A stretch of DNA of 64,000 nucleotides. Source: an uncultured Ilumatobacter sp. (GTDB lineage: Bacteria; Actinomycetota; Acidimicrobiia; Acidimicrobiales; Ilumatobacteraceae). The notes under the pieces are model-generated. The model was not told the DNA's origin. It made no database searches and saw only the letters and a list, made by a program, of their open reading frames with translations. Where the stretch lies: assembly GCA_938091165.1 (NCBI GenBank), contig CALKNK010000002.1, forward strand, positions 1 to 64,000. Reading direction: 5' to 3'. Numbering within the stretch: the stretch's first letter is position 1; each line of letters opens with the position of its first letter. Of this stretch, positions 42,608 to 51,646 are shown piece by piece. Both the position numbers and the translations under genes were made by a program.

Positions 42608-43360
42608 TCAGCGACGAGAAATCTTCGCTTGTAGGACTGCGAGCCGCTCTGCGAACCAGGGCTGTTTAGTGCTCCATAACTGCGGCCGTAGCTCGCGCGC
42701 CACAGCCTCGGGATGATTGTCGACGTCGGCCATGTCCAAGATGGTTTGCTTCGCCTCAATAGAGAGTTGCCGTGGCGCCATAGCGGCCTTCGCCGCAAAC
42801 TCATGGGCCACCTCAAGGAGGTCGTCGGCCGGCACTGACTTGTAAGCGAGTCCGACGCGTGCTGCCTCCGCACCGTCAAGCACTTGACCAAAAATCACTG
42901 CGGCCATCGCTGCCTGCGGACCGGCGATTCGGCGGAACATCCAGGTATGGCCGCCTCCCGGATGAATGCCAAGCTGCAGAAAGCGGGTATCGAGTTTGGC
43001 ACGGTCGCTCATGATTCGGACGTCGCAGCCGAGTGCGAGGTTCATTCCAGCTCCGACCGCAGCACCGTTTACAGCAGCGAGGGTCGGCAGTGGCGAGCGA
43101 GCGATCCGCAAAAAGCCTTCGTAGATCACTCCGAGACTTTCGCCTGTGGCCTCAGCGAGATTCCCCAAATTGGCACCTGCACAGAAGGCGGGCGGCGTAC
43201 CCGTCACTACAACGGCCCCTACATTCTCATCAGCTTCGAAACGGTCCATGGCGGCGATTATCTGCTCAACCATCGGTTGGGTCATTGTGTTGCGCTCTTC
43301 AGGGTTATTAAGCGTCAACGTGGCGACGCCATCGGCAATATCGGTGAGTACGAGGGACAT
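42608..43360 (-). CDS. Enoyl-CoA hydratase/isomerase family protein
   Basis: 250 residues from ATG 43360 (MSLVLTDIADG). The crotonase fold shows the oxyanion-hole segment PAFCAGANLGNLAEA near residue 60 and AAVNGAAVGAGMNLALGCDVRI near residue 94, followed by QLGIHPGGGHTW. The second catalytic Glu of hydratases, normally near residue 144, is replaced here by this GGGHT region, so the exact reaction is uncertain. It probably acts on a CoA thioester in fatty-acid breakdown. An in-frame ATG upstream (43432) overlaps the divergent gene's promoter region. Confidence 0.88.
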   Translation of the reverse strand: MSLVLTDIADGVATLTLNNPEERNTMTQPMVEQIIAAMDRFEADENVGAVVVTGTPPAFCAGANLGNLAEATGESLGVIYEGFLRIARSPLPTLAAVNGAAVGAGMNLALGCDVRIMSDRAKLDTRFLQLGIHPGGGHTWMFRRIAGPQAAMAAVIFGQVLDGAEAARVGLAYKSVPADDLLEVAHEFAAKAAMAPRQLSIEAKQTILDMADVDNHPEAVARELRPQLWSTKQPWFAERLAVLQAKISRR

Positions 43361-43458
43361 CTTGCGATCATGCCATTCCTGCGTCTCGCCAGCATGTATC
43401 GAGAGCCGAGACCAACCGCTCTCTCGCCTCACTGGCTCGACGCCGTAGCCTCACGGTC

Positions 43459-44082
43459 ATGCTTGACCACGTCTTCACCGATGCGATCAGCGCTCTCCGC
43501 GATGCCTTCGAGTCAGCCTTTCTAGAACGGCAAGCATTCGAAGAACACTTTCAATCCGACGTGCTCTCCGGAGACCTGACCTGGGAGACGAGCTACGGCC
43601 TGCCCGGCGAAGGCGAACCGCCACGAGTCGCCGCCCACATCACCTTCGAGTGGCCGGCGTGGAGCCAAGCGGCTTACCGCCACTGGTACCTAGAGGAAAT
43701 ACTTGAGCGTCGCCCAGCGATCGAGATCGAGATCGTGTTACGGGTACAGCAACTCACGGAGCCGGCGGATTCGGAGGTGATCTACAGCACCATTCCCGCA
43801 ATGAGCCCGCTCATCGGCGATGACCGACTCGAGCGAGCCGGTATGACTGCTGAAGTCGCGCATCCGGATCCGGCCGATGACCCGCCGAACCTTGGCGAGG
43901 CAAGGTCCGAACATGCCATCGAGATCACCTACGAGGGCCTGTACGAACTTGCCGAAGCGACCGTGGCTGACGGTACCAACTCGCTCCTCGACGAGCACTT
44001 CGGTGCCCTGGGCGGCTGGATTGCCTCGACGCTAGTGAAGCTGGGGGACCTCAGCCTCGACTTTCTTCCTGACCTCGAGTGA
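43459..44082 (+). CDS. Protein of unknown function
   Basis: 207 residues, acidic and soluble, with many Glu and Trp residues (FEWPAWSQAAYRHWYLEEIL near residue 63). No motif, signal peptide or membrane helix was recognised. The start at ATG 43459 lies 98 bases from the divergent enoyl-CoA hydratase start. Codon use looks like the neighbours. It ends 34 bases before the next crotonase gene, with which it may be cotranscribed. Confidence 0.6.
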   Translation: MLDHVFTDAISALRDAFESAFLERQAFEEHFQSDVLSGDLTWETSYGLPGEGEPPRVAAHITFEWPAWSQAAYRHWYLEEILERRPAIEIEIVLRVQQLTEPADSEVIYSTIPAMSPLIGDDRLERAGMTAEVAHPDPADDPPNLGEARSEHAIEITYEGLYELAEATVADGTNSLLDEHFGALGGWIASTLVKLGDLSLDFLPDLE

Positions 44083-44116
44083 CCCGCCTCGGCGCCGATG
44101 GTGCGACAATAAAAAG

Positions 44117-44878
44117 ATGTTCGAAGACACCGTGCTCTACGACGTGACAGAGCGAATTGCCACCGTCACGCTCAACCGCCCTGAGACACGCAACGCCCTA
44201 TCGAGTGACGTGTTGCGACTGCTGCCCTCAGTCATCGCAAAGGCAGAGAGCAGTAACGACGTAGATGTGATCATTCTGACTGGTGCCGACCCTGCATTCT
44301 GTGCTGGCCTGGACCTGAAAGAGTTGGGCTCCACCGGCGGAAATTTGGGGTCATCATCAAGCCGCGAGCGCGGACCGTTCCCCCGCCTCACCAAGCCGCT
44401 AATCGGGGCGATCAACGGCGTGGCGATCACCGGTGGCTTCGAGCTCGCATTGAATTGCGACTTCCTCGTCGCCAGCGAGCACGCGAAGTTCGGCGATACA
44501 CACTCGCGGGTCGGCGTGATGCCCGGTTGGGGGTTGACCGTGTTGCTCCCGCAAGCAATCGGCGTGCGCCGCGCGCGCGAGATGAGCTTTACCGGCAACT
44601 TCATGCTCGCCGAAGAGGCCCTGGCTTTTGGTCTCGTTAACCACGTGGTACCACACGCCGAACTATTGCCGTTTACCCGATCGCTTGCTCTTGACATCTG
44701 TGGGAACGAACAAGACGGCGTCCGCCAAATCCGATCGACCTATGACGCCATCGCAACCGACGATGACGCATGGGAATCTGAAGCACGTGACGGACGGGCA
44801 TGGTCCCGCGCCCAGTTCACTCCCGAGAAGGTTGCGGCGCGAAGAGAGAAAATCCAGCAACGCGGGAAGCAGCAATAG
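44117..44878 (+). CDS. Enoyl-CoA hydratase family protein
   Basis: 253 residues. The crotonase signature is clear: TLNRPETRNALSSDVLRLLP near residue 17, DPAFCAGLDLKELG near residue 58, and GAINGVAITGGFELALNCDF near residue 97, with THSRVGVMPGWG near 130. It acts on an acyl-CoA substrate. Compared with the copy at 42.6 kb it has a different C-terminus. Two crotonases on opposite strands suggest a local beta-oxidation or side-chain degradation function. Confidence 0.9.
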   Translation: MFEDTVLYDVTERIATVTLNRPETRNALSSDVLRLLPSVIAKAESSNDVDVIILTGADPAFCAGLDLKELGSTGGNLGSSSSRERGPFPRLTKPLIGAINGVAITGGFELALNCDFLVASEHAKFGDTHSRVGVMPGWGLTVLLPQAIGVRRAREMSFTGNFMLAEEALAFGLVNHVVPHAELLPFTRSLALDICGNEQDGVRQIRSTYDAIATDDDAWESEARDGRAWSRAQFTPEKVAARREKIQQRGKQQ

Positions 44879-44881
44879 CGA

Positions 44882-45856
44882 CTAGATGTCTGCGCCGCGA
44901 GCCCGCAGGTCATCACGGATGGCCTGGGCAATGTCAAGGGCGAGGATCTCAGCACCGTTCACATTTAGGTGGAAGCCATCATCGGCGCGAACGTCTTTAC
45001 CTTCACCATCGCGAGGGTCGATGACGAACTCGGCCCAGTTGCCGTCGCGTCCCGAGAAACGGGCCCAGGTGTCGATAAAAATCACATCGGGCCGGGCCTC
45101 TGCGGCCGCTTTGGCTGCGCGATCCTGAATTGCAAGTTTGGCGGTCACATCTGGATTGTCATCATTGGGGATACCAACCCAAATCACGGTTCGGCCATCT
45201 TCGAGTAAGAGATCCATCACGTCACCCGCTCGCTTGGTGTACTCCTCAGTCCACTCCACCTCGTTGTCAAGTGGGTCACCGACGACGAACTGCAGTTCGT
45301 CCTGAAAAGCCGACAAGCCTTGGGAGTCGTTGCCACCGAACGTCGCAACGACGATGTCTGGATCAACCTCGGGGATCGCCTGTGCGAGCTCCTCCGGCCA
45401 GTCGTAAAAGTCGGGGCGAGCGAGCCCTGACGACACCTTGTAGTTCAGCGCCGTTTCGGCTACCTCGGTACCATCCACGAGTCGTTGGAGGTACGGACCG
45501 AACGTGCCGGCGTCACTGTCCCCAACGATGTACACCTTGGCCTTGTTGTTCGAAGACGGGGGGCCAGTATTTTCGACTACATCTTCTGGCGTTGCAGCGG
45601 CCGGTGTCGCTGTCTCGACCGGATCGTCAGTGGACACCCCATCGGAGGGCATCGTCACACTTGTGGGCACATCGGTCGTCGGCAGAGACTCTCCAGCGCC
45701 CTGCGCAATGCTGGCCACGACATTTTCGTTGCCAGCAAAATATTCAGCCATTGCCTTTACCCCGCTATACCCGACAACGGAGAGAACGAGAAGCGCCGTG
45801 ACCCGCCGACGCAGCATTTGAAGACTCAGAGTGGACTGGTTGGCGGGCTGACTCAT
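44882..45856 (-). CDS. Exported SGNH/GDSL hydrolase with N-terminal membrane anchor
   Basis: 324 residues from ATG 45856 (MSQPANQSTL). A single hydrophobic helix (about residues 20-36, LLVLSVVGYSGV) anchors it, followed by a Ser/Thr/Pro-rich linker. The SGNH domain shows block I as VYIVGDSDAGTFGP (near residue 109), block III as TFGGNDSQG and block V as DDGFHLNV near the end, with Asp and His in place. In this DUF459-like group the nucleophile is the Ser of GDSD. It probably de-esterifies a cell-wall glycan or lipid outside the membrane. It is divergent from the BMP gene. Confidence 0.82.
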   Translation of the reverse strand: MSQPANQSTLSLQMLRRRVTALLVLSVVGYSGVKAMAEYFAGNENVVASIAQGAGESLPTTDVPTSVTMPSDGVSTDDPVETATPAAATPEDVVENTGPPSSNNKAKVYIVGDSDAGTFGPYLQRLVDGTEVAETALNYKVSSGLARPDFYDWPEELAQAIPEVDPDIVVATFGGNDSQGLSAFQDELQFVVGDPLDNEVEWTEEYTKRAGDVMDLLLEDGRTVIWVGIPNDDNPDVTAKLAIQDRAAKAAAEARPDVIFIDTWARFSGRDGNWAEFVIDPRDGEGKDVRADDGFHLNVNGAEILALDIAQAIRDDLRARGADI

Positions 45857-46015
45857 GACGGTTGCAAGGATAGGCGCATGACCACAAGCGATCAGGGCAG
45901 ACATTCCCTACAGTTCTCGACTTTCTGCGAAGAGTCGATTCTTGATGTCATCGATGTGACCCAGGTCGGCTTCCAACCCCTTTCACCGGCTATCCTCAGA
46001 AGTACACGTGAACAC

Positions 46016-46034
46016 CTGACGGTCACGACGTCAG
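46016..46034. promoter_or_regulatory. Candidate operator palindrome upstream of the BMP lipoprotein gene
   Basis: A perfect 6-bp inverted repeat, CTGACG and CGTCAG with a 7-base spacer (GTCACGA), lies 20 bases before the ATG of the nucleoside-binding lipoprotein gene. Such a position fits a repressor site or an mRNA 5' hairpin. No bound regulator is known, and a chance occurrence is possible in GC-rich DNA. Confidence 0.25.
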
Positions 46035-46054
46035 ACAACTCTCAAGGGGAGAAC

Positions 46055-47089
46055 ATGATCAAGACTAAAAAACTGCTCGCTGTAGCAGCAGTGGGGGCCC
46101 TCGGCCTCGCCGCCTGTGGCAGCGACGACGACAGCAGCACCGCCGACGGCGGTTCTATCTGCGAAGTCACCGACGTCGGCGGTGTCGATGACAAGGGCTT
46201 CAACCAGATCGCCTTCGAAGGCGCCGAACGCGCCGCCGCGGAGTTCGGTCTTACCGCTGAAGTGCTCGAGTCGGCCTCCGATGCCGACTACGAAACAAAC
46301 ATCCAAAGCTTCCTCGAAAAAGACTGCTCACTCATCGTCACAGTCGGCTTCCTGCTCGGCGATGCCACGGCGACCGCAGCTGCCGCAAATACCGATAAGC
46401 AGTTTGCGATTATCGATGTCGGTTACGAAGAGGCCATCCCGAATGTTCTGACCCTCAACTTCGCCACCGCCGAGCCGTCTTTCCTCGCCGGATACCTTGC
46501 TGCAGGCATGACCGAAACTGGCAAGGTCGCCACTTACGGCGGCATCAACATCCCGCCAGTCACCGTCTTCATGGACGGCTTCGCTAACGGCGTGACGTAC
46601 TACAACTCGACAAAGGGCACCTCAGTCGAAGTGCTCGGTTGGGACTTTGCAGCGCAAGACGGATCGTTCGCAGGCAACTTCGAGAACCTTGACGATGGCA
46701 AGGCACTTGCGTCGAGTTTTGCCGACGAAGGTGCGGACATCATCTTCCCAGTCGCCGGACCGGTTGGCCTGGGCTCGTCGGCGTACGCCGCCGAGAACGA
46801 TGGCATTCGCATCATCGGCGTCGACAACGACCTCACCGTAAGCAACCCAAATGAGTCAGCTGTGTACCTCACATCCGTGCTCAAGAAGATCGACGAAGCA
46901 GTCTTCGCCGCGGCTGAGCAAGTTGTGGTCAACGGAGAAGGTGGCGGTGCTTACGTCGGCACGCTCGAGAACGATGGTGTTGGCCTGGCCCCGTACCACG
47001 AACAGGCAGACGACGTTCCACAGGAGTTGAAGGACGAGATCGAGGCACTCAAGGCCGAGATCATCGCCGGCAACGTTCTGGTCAACTGA
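46055..47089 (+). CDS. BMP family ABC transporter substrate-binding lipoprotein (nucleoside type)
   Basis: 344 residues from ATG 46055, with an AAGGGGAGA ribosome-binding site. The N-terminus has a lipoprotein signal with lipobox GLAACGSD (Cys near residue 18). The mature protein begins CEVTDVGGVDDKGFNQIAFEG, the hallmark of BMP/PnrA nucleoside receptors, and contains YGGINIPPVTVFMDGFANGV near residue 161. It should bind purine or pyrimidine nucleosides at the cell surface for the ABC importer encoded after it. Nearby salvage genes support this role. Confidence 0.92.
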   Translation: MIKTKKLLAVAAVGALGLAACGSDDDSSTADGGSICEVTDVGGVDDKGFNQIAFEGAERAAAEFGLTAEVLESASDADYETNIQSFLEKDCSLIVTVGFLLGDATATAAAANTDKQFAIIDVGYEEAIPNVLTLNFATAEPSFLAGYLAAGMTETGKVATYGGINIPPVTVFMDGFANGVTYYNSTKGTSVEVLGWDFAAQDGSFAGNFENLDDGKALASSFADEGADIIFPVAGPVGLGSSAYAAENDGIRIIGVDNDLTVSNPNESAVYLTSVLKKIDEAVFAAAEQVVVNGEGGGAYVGTLENDGVGLAPYHEQADDVPQELKDEIEALKAEIIAGNVLVN

Positions 47090-47137
47090 TCCAAACAAAT
47101 TCTGATTGTCAGCCTGAATGGCTGAAGGTCTGACTGA

Positions 47138-47174
47138 AGCGGGGAGCCTTTCGGGGCTCCCCGCTCTTCGTTTT
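47138..47174 (+). terminator. Strong intrinsic terminator-like hairpin between binding-protein and ATPase genes
   Basis: A perfect 11-bp GC-rich stem (AGCGGGGAGCC and GGCTCCCCGCT, arms 47138-47148 and 47155-47165) with a 6-base loop is followed by CTTCGTTTT. It sits 48 bases past the lipoprotein stop and 44 bases before the ATPase start. It probably ends most transcripts after the binding-protein gene, so receptor is made in excess over the membrane parts. Confidence 0.85.
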
Positions 47175-47209
47175 CAAGCAGCCAGCGATCACGACTACAG
47201 TTTCCAGTA

Positions 47210-48751
47210 ATGGAATTGGAGCTGCGAGGCATCACCAAACGGTTCCCTGGCGTTATCGCCAACGACGACGTCAACCTTACGATTAAGACCGGTGAGGTGC
47301 TCGCTCTGGTCGGCGAAAACGGGGCCGGCAAGTCAACGTTGATGAACATCATGTACGGCCTGTACCACGCCGACGAAGGCCAAATCTTTATCGACGGCAA
47401 GCCCGTCAGTTTCGATACGTCCGGTGACGCGATCGCCGCAGGCATCGGCATGGTTCATCAGCACTTTATGCTCGTTCCGGTCTTCACCGTTGCCGAGAAC
47501 GTCGTTCTCGGCATCGAGCCGACGACCGGACTCTTCGGCAAGCTCGACACTGCAGAGGCGAACGCCCAGGTTCGAGAAATCTCCGGCCAGTACGGCCTTC
47601 ACCTTGATCCAGAGGCGCTGATCGAATCACTGCCTGTCGGAATTCAGCAGCGTGTCGAGATCTTAAAAGTGTTGTTCCGCGACGCCGAGATTGTGGTATT
47701 CGATGAGCCAACGGCGGTCCTCACACCACAAGAAATCGAAGAATTTTTCAATATCGTAGAGTCACTCAAAGCATCCGGTAGAGGCATTGTATTCATCACG
47801 CACAAACTCACCGAGGCCTTGAAAGTTGCTGACCGCATCAGCGTGTTGCGTCGCGGTAAGACTGTCGGCGAGGCAGATCCGGCCGAGATCGACGAAATCG
47901 GCCTCGCCGAGTTGATGGTCGGCCGTCCAGTCCAGTTAGTCGTCGATAAGGCCCCATCTCAGCCGGGTGAACCAATCTTGTCCGTCGACCAGATTCACGC
48001 GGTCGATTCCTCAGGGCGCACGCTCGTCGACCACGTCAGCTTTGACGTCCACGCTGGTGAAATTGTGGGCGTTGCTGGTGTCCAAGGCAATGGGCAAACC
48101 GAACTCGTTGAGGCACTGACCGGTCTCCGCGACGTCATCGCGGGCTCAATCCACCTCGGCGGCGAAGACATCACCCATGCCACCCCACGGGATGTGCATC
48201 GCGCCGGAGTCGCACATATTCCCGAGGATCGCCAGCGTGCCGGGTTGGTCGGCGATTTCAGTGTTGCTGAGAACATGGTGCTAACTCGATATCACGACGA
48301 CGGATTCAGCACAGGCATCAAGATGGACTGGCCCAAGGCCCGTACCGTCGCTGCGGACCTGGTCGAGCAATACGACGTGCGAACTCCGTCGATCCAGACG
48401 GCGGCGGGTACCCTTTCTGGCGGCAACCAGCAAAAAGTGATCGTTGCACGCGAGTTGAGCCGGGATCTCGAACTCGTCATTGCATCACAACCCACACGGG
48501 GCGTTGACGTCGGTTCAATCGAGTACATCCACGCTCAAGTCGTCAAGGCCCGTGACGAAGGTGCTGCGGTCCTCGTGGTCTCGACCGAGTTGGATGAAGT
48601 CATGGCGCTATCCGATCGCGTTATCGTTATGTTCCGGGGCCGCATCGTGGCCAATCTGCGTCGTGACGAAACCGAGCACAACGACATCGGTCTGTACATG
48701 GCCGGAGCGAAAGAACAGCCAGTCAGGACGGAGGCGGAGACAACGTCATGA
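47210..48751 (+). CDS. Nucleoside ABC transporter ATP-binding protein, two ATPase domains
   Basis: 513 residues. The first ATPase domain has Walker A GENGAGKST (near residue 38), a Q-loop in MVHQHFMLVP and Walker B IVVFDEPTAVLTPQE. The second has a degenerate P-loop (GVQGNGQTEL), which is normal for this family, and a consensus signature LSGGNQQKVIVAREL. This is the two-domain ATPase of BMP/RbsA-like importers (YufO type). It energises nucleoside uptake with the next two permeases. The stop overlaps the first permease start (ATGA). Confidence 0.93.
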   Translation: MELELRGITKRFPGVIANDDVNLTIKTGEVLALVGENGAGKSTLMNIMYGLYHADEGQIFIDGKPVSFDTSGDAIAAGIGMVHQHFMLVPVFTVAENVVLGIEPTTGLFGKLDTAEANAQVREISGQYGLHLDPEALIESLPVGIQQRVEILKVLFRDAEIVVFDEPTAVLTPQEIEEFFNIVESLKASGRGIVFITHKLTEALKVADRISVLRRGKTVGEADPAEIDEIGLAELMVGRPVQLVVDKAPSQPGEPILSVDQIHAVDSSGRTLVDHVSFDVHAGEIVGVAGVQGNGQTELVEALTGLRDVIAGSIHLGGEDITHATPRDVHRAGVAHIPEDRQRAGLVGDFSVAENMVLTRYHDDGFSTGIKMDWPKARTVAADLVEQYDVRTPSIQTAAGTLSGGNQQKVIVARELSRDLELVIASQPTRGVDVGSIEYIHAQVVKARDEGAAVLVVSTELDEVMALSDRVIVMFRGRIVANLRRDETEHNDIGLYMAGAKEQPVRTEAETTS

Positions 48752-49947
48752 CTAATACAGCGATTGATTCTTCCAACGACAACGACGGCGACAACCGAGA
48801 AGGCGTGATTCGTCGGATCTTGGCCCGTATCGATACCACCAATGCCGTGGTGCTTCCGCTGCTCGCCCTATTCAGCGCACTGGTAATCGGCGTGTTCGTC
48901 ATCGCTCTGTCCGACATCGACAAGCTCCGCGCAGGCGATGTCGAGGGAATCTTGACCACGATCAAGGATGCTTACCTCGCACTGCCAAATGGTGCCTTCA
49001 ACGGGTGGCGAGCGCTCAACGAAACCATCGTGGCCACGACACCGCTCCTTCTCGCCGGACTTGCGGTTGCCATTACGTTCCGTGCAGGACTTTTCAACAT
49101 CGGTGGTACTGGTCAGATGTTGATGGGCGGCATGGGTGCCATCTTCGTCGGATTCTCTATGGACGGCCCTGGTTTGATCCAGATTCCTCTCGGCGTCCTC
49201 GCCGGCATGGTGATGGGCATGGCCTGGGGAATCATTCCTGGTCTCCTTAAGGCCCGTGCCGGCGTTCACGAGGTGATCGCTACGATCATGCTCAACTTCA
49301 TCGCAGGTTCGCTCGTGCTCTGGCTGCTGAAGACCGACATGTTTGGTCGCGAAGGTCGCAACGACCCGATATCAAAGTTGGTGACACCCGAGGGTCAGCT
49401 ACCTCGGCTCTTCGGATTCCTTAACCGTCCCGAACTACGCGCACACATCGGGTTCCTCATCGCCCTCTCGGCAGCAGCATTCTTTTGGTGGCTGCTTGAG
49501 CGCACAACCCTCGGTTTCGAGATTCGTGCGCAGGGTGCCAACTCTCATGCGGCTCGATACGCAGGCATGAAACCGGGCATGTTGATCATCACCTCGTTCG
49601 CAATCGCCGGCGGCTTTGCCGGATTGGCAGGGGCGAGTGAGGTCTTAGGAACTCAGGGCCGGGCAACACAAGGCTTTGCCGGTGACATTGGATTCGACGC
49701 TATTGCCGTGGCTTTGTTGGGTCGGTCGACGCCGACCGGCACCGTGCTTGCGGCATTTCTCTTCGGAGCGCTGCAAGCAGGCGGTCAGAAAATGCAGGTC
49801 ACCACAGGCGTTCCAATTGACCTTGTGCTGATTCTTCGGGCCCTCATCGTGTTATTCATCGCTGCCCCATTACTCATGAAGGCAATCTTCCGTTTTAGTT
49901 CCGAGGCCGCAGACGCAGGCCCGAGCTTCGGAGGCTGGGGCGCATGA
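48748..49947 (+). CDS. Nucleoside ABC transporter permease (YufP type)
   Basis: 399 residues with a charged N-terminus and about ten hydrophobic helices. Family segments include PLLLAGLAVAITFRAGLFNI near residue 92, GVHEVIATIMLNFIAG near residue 172 and GFAGLAGASEVLGTQG near residue 290. It forms one half of the nucleoside import channel together with the following permease. Start and stop overlap the flanking genes by ATGA, so all three are coupled. Confidence 0.92.
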   Translation: MTNTAIDSSNDNDGDNREGVIRRILARIDTTNAVVLPLLALFSALVIGVFVIALSDIDKLRAGDVEGILTTIKDAYLALPNGAFNGWRALNETIVATTPLLLAGLAVAITFRAGLFNIGGTGQMLMGGMGAIFVGFSMDGPGLIQIPLGVLAGMVMGMAWGIIPGLLKARAGVHEVIATIMLNFIAGSLVLWLLKTDMFGREGRNDPISKLVTPEGQLPRLFGFLNRPELRAHIGFLIALSAAAFFWWLLERTTLGFEIRAQGANSHAARYAGMKPGMLIITSFAIAGGFAGLAGASEVLGTQGRATQGFAGDIGFDAIAVALLGRSTPTGTVLAAFLFGALQAGGQKMQVTTGVPIDLVLILRALIVLFIAAPLLMKAIFRFSSEAADAGPSFGGWGA

Positions 49948-51218
49948 GCGTGACTGACTCCTCGACCCCTGGCACTGACGCATACGTCGGGATGCTCGAG
50001 TCGCTGAGCCGCACACCCGAGCAGAAAAAGAGGGCGCGGAATCTGGGTATCGGCTACTTCGTCGCCGCTGGCATTGCGCTCGCCATCTTCGTCCGCGGTG
50101 ATGGCGGCACCTCCACCTTCACACTCGGCGGTGACTCGTCGATCGGCTTGCCCGGTATCCCCCTCGCCTGGCTCTGCGCGATTGTCTTGGCCGCGCTCGG
50201 CGGCGTACAGATTTCCCGCGGCACTGCCAAACTTCAAAGCGCACTCCTCGCAGCCGCGACGATCCTGTTCATTATCACTCTGATGGCCTGGGCAGCCGCA
50301 GGCCGCCAATTCTCCCTCACCGGCACACTCCACGATGCACTTAAGGCAGCGACGCCGTTAGTCCTCGGTGCGATCGCAGGAATTCTCTGTGAGCGCTCCG
50401 GGATCATCAACATTGCGATCGAGGGGCTCCTACTTGCTGGCGCCTTCACGTCCGCTCTCGTCGGCTCCGCAACCAACATTTGGATCGGCATCCTGTCTGC
50501 GATGGCGGTGAGCGCCGTGCTCGCATTAGTGCTCGCTTGGCTCGCCATCCGCTTTCACGTCGATCAGGTAATTGTTGGGTTCGCTATCAACTTCTTTGTG
50601 TTGGGGCTGACGTCGTTCCTCGACTCTCGGGTGCTGACGAAGAATCCCCAGCTCAACGGCACGGGCACGATCGCCGAATGGAAAGTCCCAGGACTGAGTA
50701 GTATTCCGGTTGTCGGGCCAATCTTGTTCGAGCAGACGTTTTACGTCTATGTAGCTCTCGCATTGGTGGCCATCACCACGTGGATGCTGTTCAAGACGAA
50801 ATGGGGTCTGCGTACGCGGGCGGTCGGTGAACATCCAAAAGCCGCAGGCACACTTGGCGTCAACGTCCTGCGACGGCGCTACATCAACGTCACGATCGCA
50901 GGAGCGGTCGCAGGCTTCGGTGGATCGTGGTGGACCGCTGACGTCGGGCGATTCAACGAAAACATCACCAATGGTCGCGGCTTCATTGCGCTGGCCGTGG
51001 TGCTTGTCGGTAGGCACCATCCGGTCGGCGCGCTCATGGCTGCGTTGGTATTTGGTTTCACCGATGCGCTGGCGTTGAAGTTTGCAATCCTCAACACGGG
51101 CATCCCAAGTGAGTTCCTTGAATTGGCACCGTTCTTAGTAACGCTGCTTGTGGTCGCCAGCGTCGGCCGGGGCGCTCACGTACCGGCAGCACTTGGCAAA
51201 CCGTACGAGGAGGAGTAG
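49944..51218 (+). CDS. Nucleoside ABC transporter permease (YufQ type)
   Basis: 424 residues with about ten to twelve helices. The N-terminal 85 residues carry an extra helix region not found in shorter homologues. Then come the typical segments ATPLVLGAIAGILCERSGII near residue 134, DQVIVGFAINFFVLGLTSF near residue 207 and NENITNGRGFIALAVVLVG near residue 336. It is the second membrane subunit of the importer. It ends 5 bases before the convergent queF stop. Confidence 0.92.
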   Translation: MSVTDSSTPGTDAYVGMLESLSRTPEQKKRARNLGIGYFVAAGIALAIFVRGDGGTSTFTLGGDSSIGLPGIPLAWLCAIVLAALGGVQISRGTAKLQSALLAAATILFIITLMAWAAAGRQFSLTGTLHDALKAATPLVLGAIAGILCERSGIINIAIEGLLLAGAFTSALVGSATNIWIGILSAMAVSAVLALVLAWLAIRFHVDQVIVGFAINFFVLGLTSFLDSRVLTKNPQLNGTGTIAEWKVPGLSSIPVVGPILFEQTFYVYVALALVAITTWMLFKTKWGLRTRAVGEHPKAAGTLGVNVLRRRYINVTIAGAVAGFGGSWWTADVGRFNENITNGRGFIALAVVLVGRHHPVGALMAALVFGFTDALALKFAILNTGIPSEFLELAPFLVTLLVVASVGRGAHVPAALGKPYEEE

Positions 51219-51223
51219 CGCCC

Positions 51224-51595
51224 TCAGGCGGTCAGTTCGCTCACTGCCTTGACCTCTATCCCACCACGGGGCCGCTGAGTCAGCGTAACCGTGACCCGCT
51301 CCGGCTTGGCCGTCAACATTATTTCGCTCGCAATCTCGGCAGCGAGGGCCTCGGCAAAGACCGCGCGCTTGCGGAACCCCCAGAGATAGAGCTTCAGACT
51401 CTTTGATTCGACACACCACTCACCGGGCACGTAATCGATCACGACCGTCGAGAGGTCCGGCTGCTCGGTGATCGGGCACACAGAGGTTAATTCATCGTTT
51501 GTGAAGGTCACCGTCGAAATATTTTCGGGTGCCGCGAAAACCTCGACATGATCGATTGCGTGACGCACAGTGTTGCCCAACACGGTCAGTTCCAT
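51224..51595 (-). CDS. queF: QueF-type preQ0 reductase with the usual active-site His changed
   Basis: 123 residues, the size of short unimodular QueF. It should reduce 7-cyano-7-deazaguanine (preQ0) to preQ1 with NADPH in tRNA queuosine synthesis. The thioimide-forming Cys40 and Asp47 are in TSVCPITEQPD, and Glu63 precedes SKSLKLYLWGF. Glu82 is kept, but the His before it (His96 in B. subtilis QueF) is Ala81. No other queuosine genes are in the window. It may have altered activity, or belong to a QueF-like subgroup. Confidence 0.8.
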   Translation of the reverse strand: MELTVLGNTVRHAIDHVEVFAAPENISTVTFTNDELTSVCPITEQPDLSTVVIDYVPGEWCVESKSLKLYLWGFRKRAVFAEALAAEIASEIMLTAKPERVTVTLTQRPRGGIEVKAVSELTA

Positions 51596-51646
51596 GCCTT
51601 GAGGATACTGTGTGAGAGCAACCCAACAGATGGCTCTCCAGGACTC

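Noticed and set aside
45916..45938. Short palindrome TCGACTTTCTGCGAAGAGTCGA between the SGNH and BMP genes
   Set aside because: Imperfect with a bulge, and no second copy; could be chance in a divergent promoter region.
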